64,000 nt of DNA from JALORV01 sp963780715 (GTDB lineage Bacteria > Pseudomonadota > Gammaproteobacteria > Burkholderiales > Burkholderiaceae_F): the NCBI GenBank assembly GCA_963780715.1, contig CAWADK010000005.1, positions 99,083 to 163,082 of the forward strand. Direction: 5' to 3'. Position 1 is the stretch's first letter, and the number at the start of each line of letters is the position of its first letter. Made by a program: the position numbers and the translations under genes. Shown piece by piece: positions 44,636-54,152 of the stretch. Under the pieces are notes generated by a model. The model worked only from the letters and a program-made list of their open reading frames with translations. It had not been told where the DNA came from and did not search any database.

Positions 44636-45115
44636 ACGCTGTACCTCTATTTCGAAAACAAGGAAGAGCTCTTCAAGGCAGTCGTGCGCGAGAACATCGT
44701 CGCGCGCATCAGCCAGAGTGCGGACGAAGTCCTTCACTTCGAGGGGCCGAGCGCGGAACTCGTGCGCCGCCTCATGGCCACCTGGTGGGACGAATACGGC
44801 AGCAGCACCGCCGGCGGCATCGGCAAACTGATGATGGCCGAGAGCGGCAACTTCCCTGAGATCGCACGGTTCTTCCTGGACGAAGTCATCGAACCGTGGC
44901 ACCGCATCCTGGCAGCCGTCATCAAGCGCGGCACCGAGCGCGGGGAATTCCGCGCCGTCGAGCCCGACATGTTTGCTCGCGTCGTGACGGGGCCGCTCGT
45001 CATGCTGTCGTTGTGGAAGCATTCGTTCGGCGCCTGCAGCCAGCAGCCGCTCGATGCCAATGAGTACCTCGCAATGCATCTGGACATCGTGCTGTCGGCG
45101 CTGCGGCCGGCCTGA
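44636..45115 (+). pseudogene. TetR-family regulator, copy B fragment without DNA-binding domain
   Basis: This holds residues 59-217 of the TetR protein (from LYLYFENKEEL onward), with an in-frame TAA at 44618 just upstream. It lacks the promoter, operator and most of the helix-turn-helix. A GTG at 44684 could start a ligand-domain-only product, but no ribosome site is obvious. Confidence 0.85.
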
Positions 45116-45242
45116 CCGGCGGTGCGTGCGACAGAACGCATGAATCGCGGGTCGAACCGCAGTAGAACCGCAAAGATGCACTGATAGACTTTCGCGCGGC
45201 TGTGGCCAGGTCACAGCGCAGCAACAGTTGACGGGACACGCG

Positions 45243-45920
45243 ATGCAGCCGATGGACTTCGAGAAGGCGCGTTTCAACATGGTCGAGCAGCAGGTTCGGC
45301 CGTGGGACGTGCTTGACCAGTCGGTGCTCGACCTGCTGTTCGTCGTCAAGCGCGAGGACTTCGTGCCGCCCGCGTATCGGGCGCTGGCGTTTTCCGACAT
45401 GGAGATCCCGCTCCGCCTGGACGGCGTCGACACCGGGGAATGCATGTGGTCGCCCAAGCTGGAGGCGCGCATCCTGCAGGAACTCGCGGTGAAGCCACAC
45501 GAGACCGTGCTCGAAATCGGAACCGGGTCCGGCCACCTGACGGCGCTGCTGGCTCACAAGGCCTATCACGTCGTCTCCGTCGAAATAGATCCTCGCCTCG
45601 CGGCGTTTGGCGCGGCGAACCTGGCGCGCGCCGGCGTTCACAACGTCCGGCTCGAAAGCGGCGATGCCAGCGGCGGCTGGATGTCGCGGGCTCCCTACGA
45701 CGCGATCGTCGTTACTGGCTCGTTGCCGTTGATCCCATCGGCGCTGCGCAGCCAGTTGAAGATCGGCGGTCGCCTCGCGGCGGTCGTGGGAGCCGATCCC
45801 GTGATGTCGGCCGAGATCATCACGCGCGTGTCAGACGCCAGCTTCGATACGTCGAAGCTCTTCGAGACCTGGCTCAAGCCGCTGCGCAATGCCGAGCAGC
45901 CATCGAGCTTCCGTTTCTGA
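45243..45920 (+). CDS. pcm: Protein-L-isoaspartate O-methyltransferase family protein, copy B
   Basis: Same protein as copy A (225 residues). The few base changes I see, such as GCG to GCT and GTGACG to GTTACT near 45690-45717, are silent. The original promoter at 39006 is not duplicated, so expression would depend on a promoter in the 130 bases upstream or on read-through. The stop overlaps the second rhodanese gene. Confidence 0.88.
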   Translation: MQPMDFEKARFNMVEQQVRPWDVLDQSVLDLLFVVKREDFVPPAYRALAFSDMEIPLRLDGVDTGECMWSPKLEARILQELAVKPHETVLEIGTGSGHLTALLAHKAYHVVSVEIDPRLAAFGAANLARAGVHNVRLESGDASGGWMSRAPYDAIVVTGSLPLIPSALRSQLKIGGRLAAVVGADPVMSAEIITRVSDASFDTSKLFETWLKPLRNAEQPSSFRF

Positions 45921-46243
45921 TGAAGGCGGTTTCCGCTCGCGAGCTGGCAACTTGGCTGGCTGACGACATGCGCGAGAAGCCGCTGCTGCTCGACGTGCGC
46001 GAGCCCTGGGAAACACAGATCTGCCGCATCGATGGATCGGAACTGGTGCCGATGCAGGCGCTAGCCGCCCGGTTGCCGGATCTCGAGCGTGAGCGGCCGA
46101 TCGTTTGCATCTGCCATCATGGCGGACGCAGCGCACATGTCGCGATGTTTCTTGCGCGCCATGGCTACGAGAGTGTTTACAACCTGACCGGCGGCGTCGA
46201 TGCGTGGGCCCGCCAGGTCGACACGGCGATGCCGACCTACTGA
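45920..46243 (+). CDS. Single-domain rhodanese-like protein, copy B
   Basis: Identical in protein sequence to copy A as far as I can read, with silent changes such as GCGACG to GCAACT near 45947. The active loop CHHGGRS is kept. Purely silent change implies selection has acted on both copies or on two strains, rather than random error. Confidence 0.88.
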   Translation: MKAVSARELATWLADDMREKPLLLDVREPWETQICRIDGSELVPMQALAARLPDLERERPIVCICHHGGRSAHVAMFLARHGYESVYNLTGGVDAWARQVDTAMPTY

Positions 46244-46262
46244 GAGAGCCGGAGAGTCCACG

Positions 46263-47886
46263 ATGAGTCAACCCTTGCGCATGTTTGCACTGCGTCCGAT
46301 CGCCGCCGCGCTGGCCAGCGCTACTGCCTTCGCGCTGGCCGCGAGCCTGCCTGCCGTGGCGCAGATACCGCAGCCAAGCACCGACACCCAGGCCATGCTG
46401 GACGCCGCCAAGCGCATGCCACGCAACGACCTGCTGCAGATCTACCGCGAGGCGCTCGCCAACGATGCCACCTATGCCGCCGCGCGCTACCAGCAGCAGG
46501 CCGCGCAGGAGCGCGTGCCGCAGGCCCGCTCCGGCCTGCTGCCCAACCTCGGCGCGACCGGCCGTACAGACCTCAACCGGTACGACTCGACCGAGCCGGA
46601 CATCACCAACAGCTACAACGTCTATGGCGGCGGCCTGAACCTGACGGTGCCGGTCTATCGCCCGCAGAACTGGGAGGCGCTCGAGCAGGCCAAGATCTCG
46701 GTGATGACCGCCGACCTGACGCTGCAGCAGTCGACCCAGGATCTGGCGCTCAGGGTGTCGACGGCGTACTTCAACGTGCTTGCCGCGCGGGACCAGCTGA
46801 TCGCGCTCGAAGCGGCGAAGAAAGCCACGCTCGAACAGTTGCAGCAGGCCAAGCGGGAATTCGAAGTCGGCACCAAGACCATCATCGACACCAACGAAGC
46901 CCAGGCGCGCTACGACCAGATCGTGGCTCAGGAACAGGTGGCCCTGGGTACGCTGCTCGTACGACGCAGCGAACTGCAGACGATCATCGGGCGCGATCTC
47001 GGCACCCTCTCGCCGCTGCGCGACCGGCCAAACCTGATGCTGCCGCAGCCGGCCGACCTCGCGCAGTGGGTCAGATCGGCCGAAGACACCAGCTACGCGG
47101 TGCAGATCGCCCGTGGCAACTACGAAATCGCGACCCGCGAAGTGCAGCGTCAGCGTGACGGCCACAAGCCGACGCTCGACCTCGTCGGCGGCTACAACGT
47201 CAGCAAGTTCAACGGCACACAGTTCGAACGAATTCATCAACCCGCGCATCAACACGGGAACCGTCGGCCTGCAGCTCAACGTGCCCATTTATCAGGGTGG
47301 ACTGGTGCAGAGCCGGGTGCGCGAGGCGCTGTCTCTCCAGGACCGCTCGAACGCCGAACTCGAGTCGGCCCGCCGCAGCTCCGCCAACGCCGCGCGCGAC
47401 GCCTACACCGGCGTGAACTTCGGCCTGGCGCAGGTCCGTGCGCTGGAGTCCGCCGAGGTTTCAGCCCGTACGCAGCTCGATTCCACGCAGCTCGGCTACC
47501 AGGTCGGCGTCCGCATCCTGCTCGACGTGCTGAACGCGACGACCCAGCTCGTGCAGACGCAACGCGACCTGAAGCGCGCCCGTTACGACTTCCTGCTGGC
47601 AGCGCTGCGCCTGAAGGCGTCGTCCGGTGCGTTGACGGAGGAAGACATCGCCGGCATCAATGCCCTGCTCGACAAGGCCGAGCCGATCACCGTGCCGGAC
47701 GTGAACGCGCCGGTCCGTGGTCCGAGCTCGTCCGTGCCGCCCGCGCAGCCGCCGGCTCGCACCTCGGCGAGGGACGGAACGACTTCGACAACGCCGAGCT
47801 CGGCACCGACGGCTGCGCCCGCGGCCAAGCCGACCAGCGCTACGGCGCCGAAGTCCGTCAAGTCGAAGCCCGCCAAGCGCGTCTAG
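46263..47886 (+). pseudogene. tolC: TolC, copy B, frameshifted
   Basis: Matches copy A (540 residues) except for one extra base near 47219, where GGCACAAGTTCG in copy A is GGCACACAGTTCG here. This splits the protein after YNVSKFNGT; the remainder continues one frame over at NEFINPRINTGT. Other differences are mostly silent, with a few substitutions such as Ser to Thr in the YDS(S/T)EPD segment. If the indel is error, it is a complete second tolC. Confidence 0.85.
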
Positions 47887-49199
47887 CGCTGATTCGTCCG
47901 TGCCTCGACCAGGGGCACGATGTGAGCCAGTGCCCGGTCGGTGGCGCCGCGATGCTGGCGGGCGAAGCGCAGCGCCGCTGCGCTCATGCGGGCACTGCGG
48001 TCTGCATCGCGGGCGATCTGCCACATCGCCTCGACGGCAGCCGCCGCGTTCTCCGCCCGCACGGCCGCGCCCGCGCCGATCGCATCGTCGGTCGCCTGGG
48101 CAAAGTTGAAGGTGTGCGGTCCGACCACCACCGGGACTCCCACCCCACACGCCTCGATGAGGTTGTGACCGCCGAGCGGCAGCAGGCTGCCGCCGACGAA
48201 TGCGACATGGGCCGACGCGTAGTACATCGCCATTTCGCCCATCGAATCCCCCAGCAGAACGGTTGCAGCGTTCATGCTGCTCGCCGCCGAGTTCCAGTCA
48301 GCCAGGGTCGAACGACGCAGTACGGATCGGCCGCGCGCCTCGATCAAGCGGGCCACGTCATCGAAGCGCTGCGGATGCCGCGGGACCAGGATCACGAGCG
48401 CTTCCCGGAGTGATGCGTCGTCGGCCCCGGCCAGGGCGTCGAGCAGCATCGCTTCTTCGCCCTCGCGCGTGGTCGCGAACAGCAGGACCGGGCGGCCGCC
48501 TGCAGCGGCCCGGAACGCTCGGCCGCGCTCGACCAGCGTCGGATCGGGCGTGAAGTCGAACTTGAGGTTGCCGATGACCACGACCTGCCGGGCACCGACC
48601 TCGCGCATGCGCTCGGCATCGGCGTCTGTCTGCGCCAGCACCTTTGCGAAGCTTTGCGCCGCTTCGCGCATCAGCCGCGGCAGCCGCTTCGCCTTCGCGA
48701 GTGATCGCTCGGAAAGGCGCGCATTGACCAGCACCATGGGCAGGTCGGCCGCCCGGGCCTCGGCCAGCAGATTCGGCCAGGTTTCGGTCTCCATGCCCAG
48801 GCCCACCACCGGCGCATAGGCACGCAGCAGGCGACGCACCGCAAACGGCATGTCGTACGGCAGGTAAGCCTGTGTGACACGTCCCGGCCAGCGCGCGGCA
48901 AGTTCCGCGCCGGTGGCGCGGCCGGTGGGCGTCATGTGTGTCAGCAGGAACCCATGCTGCGGAAAGCGCTCGGCCAGCGCGCTGATCAGTGGCTCTGCCG
49001 CCCGCGTCTCGCCGACCGAGACCGCGTGGATCCAGATGATGTGTCGGTCGCGCGGCACGCTGTAGCGCGCCCACCCGAAGCGCTCGCCCCAGTGCGCTCG
49101 ATACGCCGGTTGCCGGCGTGAGCGCCAGAGCAGGTACAGCGCCGCAAGCGGCACGACCAGCCAGACCAGCACCGTGTAGGCAAATCGGGGCAGGCTCAT
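47883..49199 (-). CDS. waaA: WaaA, Kdo transferase, copy B (intact)
   Basis: WaaA (438 residues) transfers Kdo from CMP-Kdo onto lipid A at the inner-membrane cytoplasmic face. An N-terminal helix FAYTVLVWLVVPLAALYLL anchors it. Motifs: HWGERFGWARYSVP (with the catalytic-type Glu), WIHAVSVGETRAAEPLI, GLGMETETWPNLL and SLLPLGGHNLIEACGVGVPV. It is translationally linked to waaC upstream and meets tolC tail to tail. It is probably the last gene of gmd-pgm-pgi-galE-waaC-waaA. Confidence 0.95.
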   Translation of the reverse strand: MSLPRFAYTVLVWLVVPLAALYLLWRSRRQPAYRAHWGERFGWARYSVPRDRHIIWIHAVSVGETRAAEPLISALAERFPQHGFLLTHMTPTGRATGAELAARWPGRVTQAYLPYDMPFAVRRLLRAYAPVVGLGMETETWPNLLAEARAADLPMVLVNARLSERSLAKAKRLPRLMREAAQSFAKVLAQTDADAERMREVGARQVVVIGNLKFDFTPDPTLVERGRAFRAAAGGRPVLLFATTREGEEAMLLDALAGADDASLREALVILVPRHPQRFDDVARLIEARGRSVLRRSTLADWNSAASSMNAATVLLGDSMGEMAMYYASAHVAFVGGSLLPLGGHNLIEACGVGVPVVVGPHTFNFAQATDDAIGAGAAVRAENAAAAVEAMWQIARDADRSARMSAAALRFARQHRGATDRALAHIVPLVEARTNQR

Positions 49200-50149
49200 C
49201 GCGGCGCTTCCAGCACCCGCCGCGCGGCGTCGATGACCGCCTCCATCGGCGGCGGCGTCCCGACGCCGCCGAGACTGACCACCGGCCCATCACCGACCAC
49301 GCCGACGAGCGCGGGGTCGTAGTCGCAGTAGATGGCAACCGTCGGACGACCCAGCGCGGCGGCGAGGTGCGACAGCCCGGTATCGAGCCCGATCACGACC
49401 GGCGATTGCGCCAGCGTCGCCGCGATGGCCTCGAGCGAAGACCGCGGAGCGACGGTGGCACGCCGCATCGACGCGGCGAGGCGGCGCACCCTGGCTTCTT
49501 CTTCCGGCGTGCCCCAGAACAGAACGCTCTGCAGCCCGCGCTCCGCAAGCCAGCGCTCCACACCGATCCAGCGTTCTTCCGGCCAGAGCTTCGACGCGCG
49601 GCTGGCGTTGGCGAGCAGCACGGCAGAGGGAGCGGAATCGTCAGATGCCGCCGCGACCGTGAGGTCGAAGCGCGGGTGCTCGTCGAGCGCGTAGCCGAAA
49701 ACGCCGGCGCCGATCCTGCGGCAACGCTCCACCGCATGCAGCGCACGCGGCACCGGGATACGCCGCTGGTACAACGCCGCGGCGATGCGCTCGCGGGCGG
49801 CCTCGGACGAGAGGCCGGCGACCGGCGCGCGGGCCCAGCGCGCCATCCAGGCACTCTTGAGCAGTCCCTGTGCGTCGAGCACCCAGTCGTAACGCTCGAC
49901 GCGCAGTGCACGCTTCACATCGGCGATCTCGCGCCAGGTCGCAGCCTGTAACGGACTCTTGCGCCAGCGTCGCAGTGCTACGCGGTGCACGCGCCGGACG
50001 TGCCGGCTCATCGCGGGGATGGCCGCAAAGGACTCTTCGACCAGCCAGTCGACCTCAGCCTCCGGCAGCCGCATCGACAGATCGGCCGCCAGCGGCAAGG
50101 CATGCACGACGTCACCCATGGACGACGTCTTGACGATCAGGATCCGCAC
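49196..50149 (-). CDS. waaC: WaaC, heptosyltransferase I, copy B (complete)
   Basis: WaaC (317 residues) adds the first heptose to Kdo2-lipid A from ADP-heptose. From the GTG at 50149 it reads RILIVKTSSMGDVVHALPL, matching the family start; an ATG at 50194 would add 15 residues. Further motifs are VLDAQGLLKSAWMARWA and the nucleotide-sugar site IGLDTGLSHLAAALGRPTVA. The substrate comes from the Hld/GmhB genes 7-10 kb to the right. It lies 57 bases after galE. Confidence 0.93.
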   Translation of the reverse strand: MRILIVKTSSMGDVVHALPLAADLSMRLPEAEVDWLVEESFAAIPAMSRHVRRVHRVALRRWRKSPLQAATWREIADVKRALRVERYDWVLDAQGLLKSAWMARWARAPVAGLSSEAARERIAAALYQRRIPVPRALHAVERCRRIGAGVFGYALDEHPRFDLTVAAASDDSAPSAVLLANASRASKLWPEERWIGVERWLAERGLQSVLFWGTPEEEARVRRLAASMRRATVAPRSSLEAIAATLAQSPVVIGLDTGLSHLAAALGRPTVAIYCDYDPALVGVVGDGPVVSLGGVGTPPPMEAVIDAARRVLEAPR

Positions 50150-50206
50150 GGTGCGGGATTGTGCCGCAGTGGCCGAGCCGGCGAGCCCGTGCACAGGGGC
50201 CGGTGG

Positions 50207-51229
50207 TCAGTGCCGATAGCCGTTCGGATGCGTGCTTTGCCAGCGCCAGCCGTCTTCGCAGGCCTGCTCGATCGTGCGCGCCGCCTCCCAGTGCAGCAGC
50301 GACCTGGCGCGCGAAACATCGGCCCAGCAGGCCGCGACATCGCCTTCGCGCCGCGGCCCGATGACGTGGGGGATCGCACGCCCCGCCGCTCGCTCGAACG
50401 CGCGCAGCAGTTCCAGCACGCTGGTGCCGCGCCCGGTCCCGAGATTCACCGGCATGAAACCCGGCGTCCGCTGCGCGTATTCAATGCCGGCGAGATGGCC
50501 CAGCGCCAGGTCGACAACGTGCAGGTAGTCGCGCACGCCGGTGCCGTCCGGCGTCGGCCAGTCCTGTCCCCAGACATTGAGATGCTCGCGCTTGCCGACC
50601 GCCACCTGGGCGATGTACGGGAAGAGATTGTTCGGTATGTCCTGCGGATCCTCGCCGATCGCGCCGCTCGGATGGGCGCCAATGGGATTGAAATAGCGCA
50701 GCGACACCGCGCTGCGCGCTGCGCCCGTGGCGCACCAGTCACGCAGGATCTGCTCCACCATCGCCTTCGTGTGACCGTAGGGGTTCACCGGACGAATCGG
50801 AGCTTCCTCCGTGAGCGGCAGGTGCTCGGGCGCGCCGTACACCGTCGCCGAGGAGCTGAACACGATGCGACCGACTCCCTTGTTGTCCATCGCTTCGAGC
50901 AGGGCGAGCGTGCCGCCGACGTTGTTGTCGTAGTACTCCACGGGGCGCGCGACCGATTCGCCGACCGCCTTCAACGCGGCGAAGTGCACCACGGCATCGA
51001 TCGGGCGGTGAAAGACGCGTGCCAGCACTTCGCGGTCGCGCACGTCGCCGTTGACCAGAGTCACCTTCGCGTGAGCGATCTTCTCGACCCGTTTGACGGC
51101 CTCCGGCGAGCTGTTGCCGAAATTGTCGAGGCAGATGACGTCGTAGCCGCTCGCCAGCAGCTCGACCATCGTGTGCGAGCCGATGTAGCCGGCACCGCCG
51201 GTCACGAGCACGGTGCGGTTATGGCTCAT
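50207..51229 (-). CDS. galE: GalE, UDP-glucose 4-epimerase
   Basis: GalE (340 residues) interconverts UDP-glucose and UDP-galactose. NAD-binding motif VLVTGGAGYIGSHT, catalytic Ser/Thr in SSSATVYG and Tyr-Lys in NPYGHTK are present; the more usual motif is YGRTK or YGKSK. SLRYFNPIGAHPSG is diagnostic of the GalE branch. It overlaps the end of pgi by 11 bases and leads into waaC, giving precursors for core or O-antigen galactose. Confidence 0.95.
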   Translation of the reverse strand: MSHNRTVLVTGGAGYIGSHTMVELLASGYDVICLDNFGNSSPEAVKRVEKIAHAKVTLVNGDVRDREVLARVFHRPIDAVVHFAALKAVGESVARPVEYYDNNVGGTLALLEAMDNKGVGRIVFSSSATVYGAPEHLPLTEEAPIRPVNPYGHTKAMVEQILRDWCATGAARSAVSLRYFNPIGAHPSGAIGEDPQDIPNNLFPYIAQVAVGKREHLNVWGQDWPTPDGTGVRDYLHVVDLALGHLAGIEYAQRTPGFMPVNLGTGRGTSVLELLRAFERAAGRAIPHVIGPRREGDVAACWADVSRARSLLHWEAARTIEQACEDGWRWQSTHPNGYRH

Positions 51230-52700
51230 CGCGCTCGAGCCTCTGCGCCACCGCTTTCGCCAGTTCGACCCCGGGCTGGTCGAAGGCGTTGATGCCGAGC
51301 AGTGCTGCTTCCATGACGACCTTGTGTTCGTACAGCGCCATCAGGCTGCCGAGGCGCTCCGGTGTCAGGCGGTCGATCGAGAGCAGGCTGACCGCGTTGG
51401 CGGCCAGTGAGTCGGTATCGACCGCGACCAGCGCCTCGACCTGCGCGCGCGCGTTGGCCACGAGTACCTTGTGGTGCTCGACATAGCCGTGGTCCGGTTG
51501 CTCGACGCAAATTACGTCCACCGCCGTGCGTGCCGTGCCCTGGCGCAGCAACTGCAGGAAGGTGTGCTGCGCATCGGTGCCGACGCCGCCCCACACCACC
51601 GGGCCGGTCGGAACATCGGACAGCGCACCATCGACCCGCCGGCTCTTGCCGAGACTTTCCATCTGCAGCTGCTGCAACCACGCGAGCATCGGCGCGAGGC
51701 GGTCGTCGTAGGGAAGCACACAGAGCGTGGGCATCTGCAGCACCGTGCTGTTCCAGATCTCCAGCAGTGCCATCGTGGCGGGCAGATTGTGTTCGAGCGG
51801 GGCTTCCAGCGCGTGCCGGTCCATGTCCCTGGCCCCTGCGAGCAGCGCATCGAACCGCTCCGGGCCGAGGCTTAGCAGCGCCGGCAGGCCGACCGCGCTC
51901 CAGACGCTGAAGCGCCCTCCCACCCACTCCCAGAGGAAGAACTGATTCGCCGGGGGCAGCCCGAGCGACGCCGCCGCACCCTCCTTGGCGGAGACCACCA
52001 CCATGTGCTGCGACATCCCCGCGCCGACGATTCCCGCCGCTTCCAGCCACGCGCGCACCGCGGCCGCGTTCAGCAGCGTTTCGCGCGTCGAGAAGCTCTT
52101 GCTCGACACGATCACGAGCGTAGTCGCTGGATCGAGGCCCGGCAGCAGGCGCGCCAGCACGGAACCATCGACGTTGCTGACGAAGTGCACGCGCGGGCCA
52201 TCGGCCACATGCCGGAGTGCCTCGCAGACAAGCCGCGGCCCGGCATCGCTGCCGCCGATGCCGATGTTGATGACGTCGCTGATGCGTTGGCCCCCTGCGC
52301 CCAGCCATGCGCCCGAGCGGACCGCCACCGCAAAGTCGCGCAGCCGCTTGCGCTCGGTGGCGACCGCTTGTTGCACCGAGGCAGGAGCAGCCGGCTCGTC
52401 GCCGGGGCGCGCTCGCAGTGCCGTGTGCAGCGCAGCGCGGTGTTCGGTCGGATTGACTTCTTCGCCCCGCACCATCGCCGCGAACGCAGCACGCACATCC
52501 GCGTCCAGGGCCCAGCGTTGAAGGGCCGCCAGGTCGTCCACGCCGAGGCGCTGCCCCGACAGGTCGAGACGAAGCCCGCACGCCTCGAGCGCAACGCTCG
52601 CGGACGACGAGAGCGGCGCCGGCAGCACGGCGGGTCGCCGCCGGAGCAGGTCCGCGAGCTGCAACGCGTTCTTTCTCGGAACTGAAGCCGGGGTCTGCAT
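51219..52700 (-). CDS. pgi: Pgi, glucose-6-phosphate isomerase
   Basis: Pgi (493 residues) interconverts glucose-6-P and fructose-6-P, connecting sugar-nucleotide synthesis with central carbon. Signatures: INIGIGGSDAGPRL, VSSKSFSTRETLLN, FFLWEWVGGRFSVWSAVG and the C-terminal YEHKVVMEAALLGINAFDQP. It is shorter than E. coli Pgi (549), mainly in the N-terminus. It follows pgm after 15 bases. Confidence 0.96.
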   Translation of the reverse strand: MQTPASVPRKNALQLADLLRRRPAVLPAPLSSSASVALEACGLRLDLSGQRLGVDDLAALQRWALDADVRAAFAAMVRGEEVNPTEHRAALHTALRARPGDEPAAPASVQQAVATERKRLRDFAVAVRSGAWLGAGGQRISDVINIGIGGSDAGPRLVCEALRHVADGPRVHFVSNVDGSVLARLLPGLDPATTLVIVSSKSFSTRETLLNAAAVRAWLEAAGIVGAGMSQHMVVVSAKEGAAASLGLPPANQFFLWEWVGGRFSVWSAVGLPALLSLGPERFDALLAGARDMDRHALEAPLEHNLPATMALLEIWNSTVLQMPTLCVLPYDDRLAPMLAWLQQLQMESLGKSRRVDGALSDVPTGPVVWGGVGTDAQHTFLQLLRQGTARTAVDVICVEQPDHGYVEHHKVLVANARAQVEALVAVDTDSLAANAVSLLSIDRLTPERLGSLMALYEHKVVMEAALLGINAFDQPGVELAKAVAQRLERDEP

Positions 52701-52715
52701 CGGTGGTCAATGCGC

Positions 52716-54104
52716 CTAGAAGGGCAGCTTCGCCTGCGGCGCCACGCTGAGGATCGCCGCGCGAAACGACGCCTGGATGCGCGCCAGCGCCTCCGGCGTG
52801 TCGCCCTCGAAGCGCAGGACGACGACCGGGGTCGTGTTCGAAGGACGCGCAAGCCCGAAGCCATCGGTCCACTCGGCCCGCACGCCGTCGATCGTGATCA
52901 GCTGCTCGGCGCCGGCGAACGTCGCCTGTGACTTCAGCCGCTCGACCAGCGCGAAATTTTCGCCCTCGGCCGTGTGCAGGTGCAGTTCCGGTGTCGACAC
53001 CGCCGACGGCAACGCATTCAGCACCGCCGAGGGATCGGCGCTGCGCGACAGGATCTCCAGCAGGCGCGCACCGGCGTACAGCCCGTCGTCGAAACCCGGC
53101 CAGCGGTCGTTGAAGAACAGGTGCCCGCTCATCTCGCCGGCAAATGGCGCGCCGCTCTCCTTGAGCTTGGCCTTGATCAGCGAATGGCCCGTCCGCCACA
53201 TCGTCGGGCGGCCGCCGTGCTCGCGGATCCACGGTGCAAGGCGCCGCGTGCACTTGACGTCGAAGATGATCTCGCCGCCGGGGTTCGCGGCCAATATGTC
53301 CTGCGCGAACAGCATGATCTGGCGGTCCGGATAAATGATCTGCCCGTCCTTGGTCACGACGCCGAGCCGGTCGCCGTCGCCGTCGAAGGCCAGGCCCAGT
53401 TCCGCGTCGGTGTCGCGCAGGGCGCGGATCAGGTCCTCGAGATTCTCCGGGTGAGCCGGGTCCGGATGATGGTTCGGAAAGGTGCCGTCGATGTCGGTGA
53501 AGAGTTCGACCACGTCGCAGCCGAGCGCCCGGAACAACGCGACAGCCGTCGGACCGGCCACGCCGTTGCCGCAGTCCACCGCGATCTTCATCGGGCGCGC
53601 CAGCTTCACGGTCGTGCGGATGCGCTCCAGGTACGCCGGCAGCACATCCGCCATGCGCTCCGCGCCCGGCGACTTGCCCCGAATGAGCCCACCTTGCTCG
53701 ATGCGAGCGCGCAGCGCCTGGATCGCGTCCCCGTGCAGCGTCGCGCCGCCCAGCATCATCTTCAGGCCGTTGTATTCGGGCGGATTGTGACTGCCGGTGA
53801 TCTCCACACCGGAGCCCGTATCGAGGTGAACCGTGGAGAAGTAAAGCACCGGCGTCGGCACCATGCCGACATCGATGACGTCCGTGCCGGTCGATGTGAT
53901 GCCTGCGACGAGGGCGTCGCGCAGCAACGGGCCGGACAGCCGACCGTCGCGCCCGACGCAGATCGCGGGCAGCTTCCGTTCGACAGCCTCGGAACCAAGC
54001 GCTGCTCCGATGAGGCGCACGGCATCGGGCGTCAGGGCCGTGTCGACGACGCCGCGGATGTCGTAGGCTTTGAAGAGCGAGGGAGTGATTGCAAGGGTGG
54101 ACAT
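52716..54104 (-). CDS. Phosphomannomutase / phosphoglucomutase (AlgC/ManB type)
   Basis: A 462-residue alpha-D-phosphohexomutase that interconverts mannose-6-P and mannose-1-P, or the glucose equivalents. Motifs: FKAYDIRG at the start, phosphoserine loop GVEITGSHNPPEYNG, metal loop LAFDGDGDRLGV, sugar-specificity loop GEMSGHLFF and phosphate-binding RPSNTTPV. The ATG at 54104 has AGGA upstream; a longer frame exists. With ManC it would make GDP-mannose and with Pgi it gives both hexose-phosphate branches. Confidence 0.94.
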   Translation of the reverse strand: MSTLAITPSLFKAYDIRGVVDTALTPDAVRLIGAALGSEAVERKLPAICVGRDGRLSGPLLRDALVAGITSTGTDVIDVGMVPTPVLYFSTVHLDTGSGVEITGSHNPPEYNGLKMMLGGATLHGDAIQALRARIEQGGLIRGKSPGAERMADVLPAYLERIRTTVKLARPMKIAVDCGNGVAGPTAVALFRALGCDVVELFTDIDGTFPNHHPDPAHPENLEDLIRALRDTDAELGLAFDGDGDRLGVVTKDGQIIYPDRQIMLFAQDILAANPGGEIIFDVKCTRRLAPWIREHGGRPTMWRTGHSLIKAKLKESGAPFAGEMSGHLFFNDRWPGFDDGLYAGARLLEILSRSADPSAVLNALPSAVSTPELHLHTAEGENFALVERLKSQATFAGAEQLITIDGVRAEWTDGFGLARPSNTTPVVVLRFEGDTPEALARIQASFRAAILSVAPQAKLPF

Positions 54105-54152
54105 GGGATTCCTACGACTGAGCTGCGCCATGCCATGGCGACGCGCAACTCG

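Larger units (their letters stand above)
44636..49966. repeat. tandem duplication, copy B (5331 bp)
   Basis: The second copy of the unit at 39304-44635. Its left edge joins waaC (copy A) to TetR between 44635 and 44636 with no insertion sequence and no clear microhomology. Its right edge runs without break into full-length waaC. Copy B has frameshifted tolC, intact waaA and complete waaC. Confidence 0.93.

Noticed and set aside
43865..45472. A 535-codon open frame on the minus strand across the duplication junction
   Set aside because: Its first part is the reverse strand of the pcm and TetR genes and its second part is truncated waaC. It is an accident of the junction, not a fusion protein.
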